From Apteryx mantelli (lineage: Eukaryota; Chordata; Aves; Apterygiformes; Apterygidae): DNA of 64,000 bases. The notes beneath the pieces are model-generated. The model ran no database searches. It worked only from the letters and a program-made list of their open reading frames with translations, and was not told the DNA's origin. The stretch is taken from assembly GCF_036417845.1 (NCBI RefSeq), contig NC_090014.1, positions 372,001-436,000 on the forward strand, written 5' to 3'. This document shows positions 36,054 to 47,200 of the stretch, one piece after another. The position numbers and the translations under genes are program-made. Within the stretch, counting starts at the first letter, position 1, and each line of letters starts with the position of its first letter.

Positions 36054-37140
36054 ATGGCGGCGACGGCGGAGGAGCCGTGCGGCCTGTGCGGCGCCGCGGC
36101 GGCTCCTTACACCTGCCCGCGCTGCAACCGCCGCCTCTGCTCCCTGCCCTGCTACCGGGGCCACGGCGGCTGCGCCGAGGCCTTATACCGGCAGCAGGTC
36201 CTGCAGGCCGCTGGAGGCCGAGCGCGGCGACCCCCCTCCGGGCCGGGCCCGCCTGGACGCCGCCCTGAGGCGGCTGCGGCGGCTAGGCGAGGCCGAGGAT
36301 GAGGCGGCGCCGCTAGGCCACGGCCTCTGGGAGCGCCTCAGCCCGCAGGAACGGGCCGCTTTCCAGCGCCTCGTGGACACGGGGGACGTGGCCGCCTTGG
36401 TGCTGCCCTGGAGACCGTGGTGGTGGCGCGGAGCCGCCCGGAGAGGCTGGTGGAGGAGGTGGGGGAGCCTCTGGGAGGAGGAGGAGAAGAGGAGGAGGAG
36501 GAAGAGTGAAGGCCCCGCGCCGCCCGCTGCCGTGCCCCCGCTGCGCTCCCTGTGCCGCCGGCCCCACCTCGCCCCTGCTGCACTTCCAGCTGCCCAACGC
36601 ACTCTGCGGCTACGCCTTCGCCCTGGCCCTGCACAACGGCGACGACCGCTGCTGCCCGAGGTGCCCGCCGCCGCCCTCCGACGTCTCGGGGGCCCTGGGG
36701 GCCCGGCAGGTTTTTCGGCTCCACCGCCGAGGCCCTGCAGGCCGCCCTGGGCGCCGTCGCCGCTTGCGGCTACCCGCAGTGTCCCCTGGGCGATGCCGGG
36801 GCTCGTGCTGGCGGTGGCGCAGCTGCTGCGGGGTGAGCGGCCGGGTGCCACCGCCACGGCTCTGTCCCACCTCGCCCGGCTGCTGGGCAGGGCAGGAAGC
36901 TGGTGCCGAAGGGAGGAGCGGGGCCGGTTTTACGGGGCCAAGAAGAAGTGCGAGTTCCTGCTCGCCTGGAGCTGCGAGAACCGCCAGGCTCTGAGCTCGC
37001 TGGCCGCCGAGGCGCAGGCCGAGTACGAGAGGCACCGGCGGGCCCTGAGCGAGGTGAGCGCCGTCAGCCGTCAGCTGGAGAGGATGTGGGGCGGCAAAAG
37101 GCCGCCGGAAAAGAAGCCGCTCGTCGAGGAATTGGACTGA
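36054..37140 (+). CDS. ZNHIT2: Zinc finger HIT domain protein 2
   Basis: ZNHIT2 is an R2TP/HSP90 adaptor used in assembling U5 snRNP. It is a single-exon gene, as in mammals. The HIT zinc finger is at the amino end (C9, C12, C21, C24, C29, C33, H37, C40 in PCGLCGAAAAPYTCPRCNRR). Later conserved pieces are LWERLSPQERAAFQRL, LPWRPWWWRG, SPLLHFQLPNALCGYAFALA, FGSTAEALQAAL, LSHLARLLGRA, YGAKKKCEFLLAWSCENR and the end KKPLVEELD. The pieces fall in different frames: at least five single-base slips occur, near 36210, 36437, 36500, 36712 (one T too many) and 36797. Both gain and loss directions are seen, which fits consensus error in GC-rich sequence better than decay, because between slips the protein is well conserved. 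A pseudogene cannot be excluded from the sequence alone. Confidence 0.88.
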
Positions 37141-37965
37141 CGAGCCCCGGAAAGCGCTGCTGGGGAAGGAGCTGCTTGTTGAGGAATTGGGCTAACGAGC
37201 CCTGCAAAGCACTGCTGAGGAAGGGGCTGCTCGTTAAGGAATTGGGCTAACGAGCCCTGCAAAGCACTGCCGGGGAAGGGCTGCTTGTTGAGGAATTGGG
37301 CTAATGAGCTCCCAAAAAATGCCACTGGGAAGAAGCCACCCATTAAGGAAATGGGCTAACGAGTCCCCAAAAATGACACTGGGGAAAAAACCCACTCAGA
37401 GAGGAAACTGGGCTAACGAGCCCCAAAAATGACACTGGGGAAGAAGCTGGTCATTGAGGAACTGAGCTAACGAGCCCCCAAAATCACCACTGGGCGAGGA
37501 ACTGCTCATTAATGATCTGGGCTAATGAGCCCCAAAAAGGCTGTTGTGGAAGAAGTCACTTGTTGACCAACTGGATTAACAAGCGTCCAAAAAACACCAC
37601 TGTGGAAGAATCTGCTCATCAAGGAACTGGGCTAACGAGCTCCCCTACCCCCCCCCCCCCCGGGAAAGGAGCTGCTCATTAAGGAATTGGGCTAACGAGC
37701 CCCAAAAAGCAGCAGCGGGGGATAAGCTGATGAACTGGACTAACGAACGTCTGGAAAGCACCGCTGAGGAAGATGCTGCTTATTGGGGAACTGGGCTAAT
37801 GAACGTCCAAAAAACACTATCAGGGAAGAAGCTGCTCATCAATGAACTGGACTAATGAATGTCCAAAAAACACCACTGAGCAAAAGACCCGCTCGTTAAG
37901 GAGCTGGGCTAACGAGTCCCCCCAGAACACCCCTGGGGAAGAACTCCTTGACGAACCGGACTAAC
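37095..37965. repeat. Array built from the ZNHIT2 stop-codon end
   Basis: The last coding bases and stop (AAGCCGCTCGTCGAGGAATT, then GGACTGACGAG) are followed by about fourteen diverged copies of the same about 58 bp block (GCTGCTCGTTAAGGAATTGG, GCTAACGAGCCC). The coding end is therefore the first unit of the array, and the copies continue through the 3' UTR. Confidence 0.9.
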
Positions 37966-38049
37966 GACCGCGACTCCTCACGGGGAGCCTTGGCGCGGGG
38001 CCACGTTCGGGATGGGGCAGGGGGGGTGGGGGGGCTCGTGCCCTGGCTA

Positions 38050-38055
38050 AATAAA
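38050..38055 (+). terminator. ZNHIT2: Likely ZNHIT2 poly(A) signal
   Basis: AATAAA just beyond the terminal repeat array; it would give a 3' UTR of about 0.9 kb consisting mostly of repeat. Confidence 0.6.
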
Positions 38056-38213
38056 CCCCCCCCCGGCGGGTCGGGCCGCTAACGAGCAGCGCTAACGAGC
38101 CCCGGCGGTCGCGGCGCGGCGGATAGGAGGTAGCGGTGGCGCGGAGAGAGAGCTAAGAGGAGGCAGGTACGCGCGGTCGGTCGCCGCTGGGCTCGGGCTC
38201 GGCCCCGGCGGGT

Positions 38214-38219
38214 TTTATT
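38214..38219 (-). terminator. TM7SF2: TM7SF2 poly(A) signal
   Basis: AATAAA on the minus strand, 62 bases past the TM7SF2 stop codon. Confidence 0.85.
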
Positions 38220-38280
38220 TGAAGGGGAGGGAAGCGGCCCGGACGCCGGGGCCCCTCCCGGACGCCAGGGCCCCACGGGC

Positions 38281-41200
38281 TCAGTAGACGTAGGGCACGA
38301 GGCGGTAGGGCACGCGGCGGCAGTACTGCTCCCAGGCGAGGCCGAACTGGCGCCGGCAGCGGCGCTCGTCCCGCGCCGCCCGCAGCCCCAGCAGCGCCGC
38401 CCCGGCCGCCAGCGGCGCGTAGGGCAGCGGGTGGCTCAGGCCTGCGGGGAGCCGCCGTCAGCGCCCAGGGGCCCAGGCGTCCGGGGCCAGGGGGACCCAG
38501 GCATCCGGGACCCGGGTGGCTGGGACTGTGGGGCCAGAGGGACCCAGGCGTCCGGGACCCAGGTGTCTGGTGCCAGGGGGACCCAGGCGTCCGGGACTGT
38601 GGGGCTGGGACCCAGGTGTCCGGGACCCAGGTGTCCAGGACCGTGGGGCCAGAGGGACCCAGGCGTCCGGGACCCAGGTGTCCGGGGCCAGAGGGACCCA
38701 GGCATCCGGGACTGTGGGGCTGGGATCCAGGTGTCCAGGATTTTGGGTGGGGAAGGGACCCAGGTGTCCGGGATTTTGGGGCCAGAGGGACACAGGTGTC
38801 CTGGTGTCTGGGGCCAGGGGGACCCAGGTGTCCGGGACTGTGGGGCCAGAGGGACCCAGGTGGCTGGGACTGGGGGGCCCGAGGGACCCAGGCGTCCGGG
38901 ACTGTGGGGCCAGAGGGACCCAGGTGTCCAGGATTTTGGGTGGGAAAGGGACCCAGGTGTCTGGGATTTTGGGGCCAGAGGGACCCAGGTGTCTGGGACT
39001 GTGGGGTCAGGGGGACCCAGGTGTCCAGGATTTTGGGTGGGAAAGGGACCCAGGTGTCCAGGGCCAGGGGGACCCGGGTGTCTGGGACCCAGGTGTCCCA
39101 GGCCAGAGGGACCCAGGCGTCCGGGACTGTGGGGCCCGAGGGACCCAGGTGTCCAGGATTTTGGGTGGGGAAGGGACCCAGGTGTCCGAGTTCAGGGCCC
39201 CACCAGGGACCCAGGCGTCCGGGCCGGTGCTAGGACGAGGAAGCTGGGGAGGGCCCAGGTGTCCGGGGCTGCGGGGAAGGGACCCGGGTGTCCAAGGAGG
39301 GCTGGTGACGGGGGACCTGGGCGTCGGGGGCCACGGGAAGGGCACCCCGGGACGAGGAAGGGGGGGGGGGCCCAGGCGTCCGGGCACTCACCGCAGGGCA
39401 GGGACCAGGCCAGCGCCATGAGCAGGTCGCCCAGGTCGTCCGGGCGCCGCACGAGGCCCCACCAGCCCCCGGCCAGGAGCAGGCGGCCCGTGGCCGTGGG
39501 CACCGTGGGGAGCCCTGCGGGGGACCCAGGCGTCCGGGAGGGCGGGGTCTGCGCCTCCCCCCGCGTGCCCCCCCCCCCTCCCCGTGTGCCCCCCCAGGGA
39601 GCCCAGGCGTCCGGGGGAGCCCCCTCCGCCCTGCTACCCTTCCCCACAGGGGACCCAGATGTCTGGGTGTCCCCCCCGCCGGGACCCAGGTGTCCCCCCC
39701 CCAGCTCCCTGGGGACCCAGGTGTGTCCCCCCCCCCCCCCCCGGGGGACCCAGGCGTCCGGGCTCACCGGCCACGCGGGGGTCCTGGGGGGTCGCGGCTG
39801 AAGAGGCTCTTCTGGGCCTTGGCGCCGCGGAAGATCGCAAAGCCGAGAGCTGGTGGGGTGGGGGGGAAGGTGAGGGACCCCCCCCGGTACCCCCCGGTAC
39901 TCCACAGTACCCCCCCGGTACTCCACAATACCCCCCATGACCCTCTAGTGCCCCCCAATATCCCAATAGCCTCCCCTTAGGCTCAGCACCCCCCCCATTG
40001 CTGCTGGTACCCCCCGATACCCCCCAGTACTCCCCTGTTATCCCTGTTACTCCCCATGTTACCCCGTTACTCCATACAGTTGAGCAGGAGGAGGGTGGCA
40101 GCAGCCAGCAGTGCTGTGGTGCCCTGTTCCTCCCTGGTACCCCCGTTATTTGCCCCATTACCCTTGTTGCTCCCTGTTACCCACCCTGATATCTCTGCTA
40201 CTTCCATTATTTGCCCGGTTACCCTGTTACTCACCCTGTTACTCACCCCATACCACCATTACTCACCCCGTTACCCCCATTACCGTGTTACCCACCCCGA
40301 TACCCCCGTTACTTGCCCTGTTACCCCCGTTGCTCCCCATTATCCACCCCGATACCCCCCGGTACCCCGTACCATAGAGCAGGACGAGGGCGGCAGCGGC
40401 CGGCGCCGCTCCTGTGCCCCGTTACTCGCGCCGTTACCCACCCCGCTCCGCCTGTTACTCCCCGTTACCCCGTACCGTAGAGCAGGACGAGGGCGGCAGC
40501 GGCCGGCACCGCTCCTGTGCCCCGTTACTCACTCCGTTACCCACCCTGCCCCACCCGTTACTCCCTGTTACTCCCCGTTACCCCGTACCGTAGAGCAGGA
40601 CGAGGGCAGCGGCGGCCGGCGCTGCTCCTGTGCCCCGTTACTCGCTCCGTTACCCACCCGCTACTCCCTGTTACTCCCCATTACCCCGTACCGTAGAGCA
40701 GGACGAGGGCGGCGGCGGCTGGCAGCCCCAGGCGCCGGGGCCGGGCCAGCAGGAACTGGGCCGGGAGGCTGGCGCCGAAGGGGAGCCAGGCCAGCGCCCC
40801 GAAGGCCCCCAGGAAGCCGAAGGCCTCGCGCGGCCCCTCCTCCGCCTGCGGGGCCCAGGCGTCCGGGAGGGTCCCCCACACAGAGCCCTCCCCCCCCCCC
40901 GCCCCCCCTCCAGGGGACCCAGGCGTCCGGGTGCCCCCCACCCACCGTGGGCCCAGGCGTCCGGGTGCCCCCATCCCCCAGGGACCCAGGTGTCCAGGTG
41001 CCCCCCATCCCCCAGGGATCCAGGCGTCTGGGCGCCCCCCCCACCCACCGGGGACCCAGGCGTCCGGGTGCCCCCCCCCCTCCCCCCCGCCCCCGCCGTG
41101 GGCCCCGGCGTCCGGGCACCTCGTGGCGCAGGCGCTGCAGCACGTAGAGGCCCTGCCCGGCCGCCACCAGCGCCAGGGGCAGCGAGGGGCCGCCCCGGAG

Positions 41201-44200
41201 CTGCGTCTCCCGCAGCACCAGCGCCGCGTCCACCACCGCCTGCGCCCCGGCGAGTAACGGCGAGTAACGGCGAGTAACGCGGGGTGATGGGCAGCGAGGG
41301 AGAGCGCCAGGATAGTGGGGAGTACCAGGGAGGAACATGAGGGATCCAGGAACGAGGGAGAGCGTCAGAGTAACAGGGAGTAATGCAGAGTAACGGGGAG
41401 TAACGCGGGGTGATGGGCAGCAAGGGAGAGCGCCAGGGTAGTGGGGAGCACCAGGGAGGAACACGAGGGATCCGGGAACGAGAGAGAGACCGTCCGAGTA
41501 ACAGGGAGTAATGCAGAGTAACGGGGAGTAACGCGGGGTGATGGGCAGCGAGGGAGAGCGCCAGGATAGTGGGGAGTACCAGGGAGGAACACGAGGGATC
41601 CAGGAACGAGGGAGAGCGTCAGAGTAACGGGGAGCAATGCAGAGCAATGGGAGGGTAACGGGGAGTAACACACAGCAATGGGGGTGCAATGCAGAGTAAC
41701 ATGGGCATAACATGGGGTGGGGTGGAGTAACACAGGGTAATAGAGATGGGGCAGCATGGGGTAACAGGGAGAAACAAGTAACATGGGGTAACCGGGAACA
41801 AGGGGGAGCACCCGAGTAACAGGGAGTAACACGGGGTACCAGAGCATAACGTGCAACAGGGATAATGGAGAGCATTAGAGTAAGGGGGAGTAACAAGCAG
41901 TAATGAGAAGCAATATGGGGCAATGGGGAGTAACATGGAGTAATGAGCAGTAATAGGGTAATAGGAGTAACAAAGAGTGACATGTAACGGGGACAAGGGA
42001 GAGCAACAGGGCAATGAGCAGCAATGCGGGGTATTAGAGAGTAACACAAGGTAATAGGGATGTGGGGTAGTGGATAACATGGGGTAGAAGACAGTAATGG
42101 GGAGTAACATGGAGTAACAGAGTGGTAAAAGGGGTAACAGGCCAGGGTGAGGGGGGCCAGGGGTATTGGATGTGGGCAATGGAGAGAAAACACGGGGTAA
42201 TGGGGAGTAACGGGTGAAAGAAAAATAAGTGGGTGCAAGAGAGGAATAACGGGGTAACAGAGGTAACGGGGTGATGGGGGTAACGTGCTCCCCTGCACCC
42301 CTCTTACTCCTTGTTACTCCCCATTACCCCATACCCTTACCCTGTTACCCATGTTACCCCGTTCCCTGCTCTGTTACCCCATTAGCCCCATTCCCTGCTC
42401 CATTACCCCTGTTCCTCCGTTGTTTTACCCCATTACCCCTCATCCCCCACCCCATTACTCCCAATTAATTACCCCTGTCCCCTGCCCCATTACCCCCATG
42501 TTAGCCGTCTCCCCCCCATTACCCCTGCGCCTTTACCTCCTATTACCCTCATCCCCTGCCCTGTTACCCCGTGTTACCCTGTCTCCCACCCCATTACCCT
42601 CCACTACTCCCACCCCCTGCCCAGTTACTCCCCGTTACCCCCATGTTACCCCATCTCCCACCCTGTTACCCCTGTGTTACCCCAACCCGTTACCCCCACC
42701 CCCCACTGTTACCCCATATTACCTCCATCCCGTTACCCCCCATTACCCCTGTCCCCTGCCCCATTACCCCCCATCCCCCCCGTGTCCCCCGCCCCATTCC
42801 TCCCTGTTACACCCGTGTCCCCTGCTCTGTTCCCCCCCATGTCCCCCCGTTACCCCTATCCTCTGCCCTGTTACCCCGTTACCCCTGTCCCCTGCCCTGT
42901 TACCCCCCATTCCCCCTGTGTCCCCCACCCTGTTACCCCCCGTTACCCCATCCTCCACCCTGTTACCCCCCGTTACCCCCGTCCCCTGCCCTGTTCCCCC
43001 CTGTGTCCCCCGCCCCATTACCCCCATTCCCCCCCGTGTCCCCCACCCCGTTACCCCCGTGTCCCCCCGTTACCCCCATCCACCACCCTGTTACCCCCAT
43101 CCCCTGCCCTGTTACCCCCCATTACCCCTGTCCCCTGCCCTGTTACCCCCCGCTACCCCCCATGTCCCCCTCCCCGTTACCCCCCGTGTCCCCCCCCGTG
43201 TCCCCCCCCGTGTCCCCCCCCGTTCCCGTTCCCGCCGCGGCCCTACCCAGGCGCCCAGGCCGGGGCGCAGGCGGCAGAAGCGGCTCAGCTCCAGGGCGCC
43301 CGGGCGGGGACCCGGCTCCCGGCCCACGAAGAACTCGTACACGGCGCCCCCTGCCGCGACCCCCGCCGTGACCCACGGCGACCCCCACGCTGCCCCACGG
43401 CACCCCCACGCTGCCCCACGGCACCCACGGCGCCCCCTGCCGCGACCCCCGCCGTGACCCACGGCGACCCACCGCCACCCCCACGCTGCCCCACGGCACC
43501 CACGGCGCCCCCTGCCGCGACCCCCGCCGTGACCCACGGCCACCCCCACCGCCACCCCCCACGCTGCCCCACCGCCACCCCCACGCTGCCCCACAGCATC
43601 CACGGGGCCCCCTGCCACGACCCCCCACCGTGACCCACGGCCACCCCCACTGCGACCCCCACGGCCACCCCCACGGTACCCCACGGCACCCACGGCGCCC
43701 CCTGCCGCGACCCCCGCCGTGACCCACGGCGACCCCCACGCTGCCCCACGGCGACCCCCACGCTGCCCCACGGCACCCACGGCACCCCCACGCTACCCCA
43801 TGGCACCCACGGGGCCCCCTGCCGCGACCCCCGCCGTGACCCACGGCGACCCACCGCCACCCCCATGCTGCCCCACGGCACCCACGGCGCCCCCTGCCGC
43901 AACCCCCGCCGTGACCCACGGCGACACACCGCCACCCCCCACGCTGCCCCACCGCCACCCCCACGCTGCCCCACGGCACCCCCTGCCACGACCCCCGCCG
44001 TGACCCACAGCACCCACGGCCACCCCCACGCTGCCCCACGGCACCCACGGCGCCCCCTGCCGCGACCCCCCGCCGTGACCCACGGCGACCCACGGCCACC
44101 CCCACGCTGCCCCACAGCACCCACGGCGCCCCCTGCCGCGACCCCCCCGCCGTGACCCACGGCGACCCACGGCCACCCCCACGCTGCCCCACGGCACCCA

Positions 44201-47200
44201 CGGCGCCCCCTGCCGCGACCCCCCGCCGTGACCCACGGCGACCCACGGCCACCCCCACGCTGCCCCACAGCACCCACGGCGCCCCCTGCCGCGACCCCCC
44301 GCCGTGACCCACGGCGACCCACGGCCACCCCCACGCTGCCCCACGGCACCCACGGCGCCCCCTGCCGCGACCCCCGCCGTGACCCACGGCGACCCACCGC
44401 CACCCCCCACGCTGCCCCACGGCACCCCCACGCTGCCCCACGGCACCCCCTGCCACGACCCCCGCCGTGACCCACAGCACCCACGGCCACCCCCACGCTG
44501 CCCCACGGCACCCACGGCGCCCCCTGCCGCGACCCCCCGCCGTGACCCACGGCGACCCCCACGGCCACCCCCACGCTGCCCCACGGCGACCCCCACGCTA
44601 CCCCCACGGCACCCACGGCGCCCCCTGCCGCAACCCCCGCCGTGACCCACGGCACCCACGGCGCCCCCTGCCGCGACCCCCGCCGTGACCCACGGCGACC
44701 CACGGCCACCCCCACGCTGCCCCACGGCACCCACGGCGCCCCCTGCCGCGACCCCCGCCGTGACCCACGGCGACCCACGGCCACCCCCATGCTGCCCCAC
44801 GGCACCCACGGCGCCCCCTGCCGCGACCCCCGCCGTCACCCACGGGTACCTACAGGTACCCCCATGGCGACCCCCACGCTGCCCCACGGCAACCACAGGG
44901 CCCCCTGCTGGCACCCACCACCCCACTGACCCATGGCGACCCACGGTGCCCCCCGCTGCCACCCACAGGTACCCCCTCGGCACCCATGGCAACCCCCACG
45001 CTGCCCCACGGGTACCCCCACAGCACCCACGCTGCCCCATGGCGACCCCCACAGAGACCCCCATGCTGCCCCACAGCACCCCCAGCTGCCCCACGGCACC
45101 CACACATCCCCTGACTGCCCCATAGCATGCCCAGCTGCCCCACAGTGCCCACGTACCCCATGGCTACCCCATAGCACCCAAGGCCGCCCCATAGCACCCA
45201 CATACCCCATGGCCGCCCCATAGCACCCACGTACCCCATGGCCACCCCATAGCACCCAGGGCCGCCCCACAGCACCCACATACCCCATGGCCGCCCCATA
45301 GCACCCAAGGCCACCCCACAGCACCCACATACCCCATGGCCACCCCATAGCACCCAAGGCCACCCCACAGCACCCACATACCCCATGGCCACCCCATAGC
45401 ACCCAAGGCCACCCCACAGCACCCACATACCCCATGGCCACCCCATAGCACCCAAGGCCACCCCACAGCACCCACATACCCCATGGCCGCCCCATAGCAC
45501 CCACATACCCCATGGCCACCCCATAGCACCCAAGGCCACCCCACAGCACCCACATACCCCATGGCCACCCCACAGCACCCATGTACCCCCTGGACGCCCC
45601 GTAGCACCCAGGGCTGCCCCACGGCACCCACGTACCCCATGGCCACCCCATGGCACCCAGGGCCACCCCGTAGCCCCCCCAGGCGCCCCCCCGCTCACCG
45701 GAGCCGCGGCGGGGGGCCCGCAGGTGGAGGAGGAGGGCGAGGCCGAAGGCCAGGGCGGAGGCGGCGGCCGCCAGCTGGGGCAGCAGGGCCGGCAGGGGGG
45801 GCAGCGGCGGCAGCAGCCCCCCGGCCAGGGCCCCCCCCCAGCGCCGCCCCCAGCGCCGCCGCCGCCGCTGCCGCCGGCACAGCGTCGGCCGGGACCCGCG
45901 GACCCGCGCGTCCGTCCGTCCGTCCCCCCCCCCCACACACACACACACACACCGGGGGCCCAGGCGTCCGGGGGCCCCACATGCCCCCCCTTAGGGACCC
46001 AGGCGTCCAGGGGCCCCCCCCACACACACACCAGGGACCCAGGCGTCCGGGGGCCCCACATGCCCCCCCTTAGGGACCCAGGTGTCCAGGGGCCCCCCCC
46101 ACTGGGGACCCAGGTGTCCGGGCCCCCCCCCCCCCCCCCCCACACACACACCGGGGGCCCAGGTGTCCGGGGGCCCCACATGCCCCCCCTTAGGGACCCA
46201 GGCATCCAGGGGCCCCCCCACACACACACACACCAGGGACCCAGGCGTCCGGGGGCCCCACATGCCCCCCCCCTTAGGGACCCAGGTGTCTGGGCCCCCC
46301 CCCCCCCCCACACACACACATCGGGGACCCAGGCGTCCGGGCCCCCCACCCCACCAGGGACCCAGACATCTGGGGGTCCCATGCACCCCCCCCCTTAGGG
46401 ACCCAGGTGTCCGGGGCCGCCCCCCCCCCCCCCCCCCCACATCAGGGACCCAGGCATCTGGCCCCCCCCCCCACACACACACACACCGGGGGCCCAGGCG
46501 TCCGGGGGCCCCACATGCCCCCCCTTAGGGACCCAGGCATCCAGGGGCCCCCCCCACACACACACACCAGGGACCCAGGCGTCCGGGGGCCCCACCCCAC
46601 CAGGGACCCAGACATCTGGGGGTCCCATGCACCCCCCCCCCCCTTAGGGACCCAGGTGTCCGGGGCCCCCCCCCCCCCACATCGGGGACCCAGGCATCTG
46701 GGCCCCCCCCCCCCACACACACACACCAGGGACCCAGGCCGTCCAGGCCCCCCCCCCCCCCACACACACACACACCAGGGACCCAGGTGTCTGGGCCCCC
46801 CCCCACCCTTAGGGACCCAGGTGTCTGGGGGGCCCCCCCCACACACACACACACCAGGGACCCAGGCATTCGGGGTGCTCCCCCCACTAGGGACCCAGGC
46901 GTCCGGGGCCCCCCCCCCCACATCGGGGACCCAGGCGTCCAGGGCCCCCCCCCACCAGGGACCCAGGTGTCCAGGGGGCCCCCCCCCACTGGGGACCCAG
47001 GCGTCCGGGGGCCCCACGCACCCCCCCTTAGGGACCCAGGCGTCCGGGGGCCCCCACACACACACCAGGGACCCAGGCGTCCGGGGGTCCCACGCGCCCC
47101 CCCCTTAGGGACCCAGGCGTCTGGGAACTCATTTGCCCCATGGACCCCCCCCCCCCCCCGCAGGGGCCCAGGCGTCCGGGGACCCATGTGTCTCATAGAA

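Noticed and set aside
36054-37140. ZNHIT2 as a dead processed copy
   Set aside because: The gene is intronless in mammals too, sits in its expected synteny between FAU and TM7SF2, has no A-tail or target repeats, and its slips go both ways within conserved sequence.
43143-44805. Overlapping minus-strand frames of about 450-510 codons, glycine/arginine/valine-rich
   Set aside because: They are translations of the 78 bp TM7SF2 intron array, open in all frames because the unit lacks stops.
43343-44850. CRISPR-like regular array
   Set aside because: Units are contiguous without unique spacers, lie in a vertebrate intron and contain an exon edge; it is a minisatellite.
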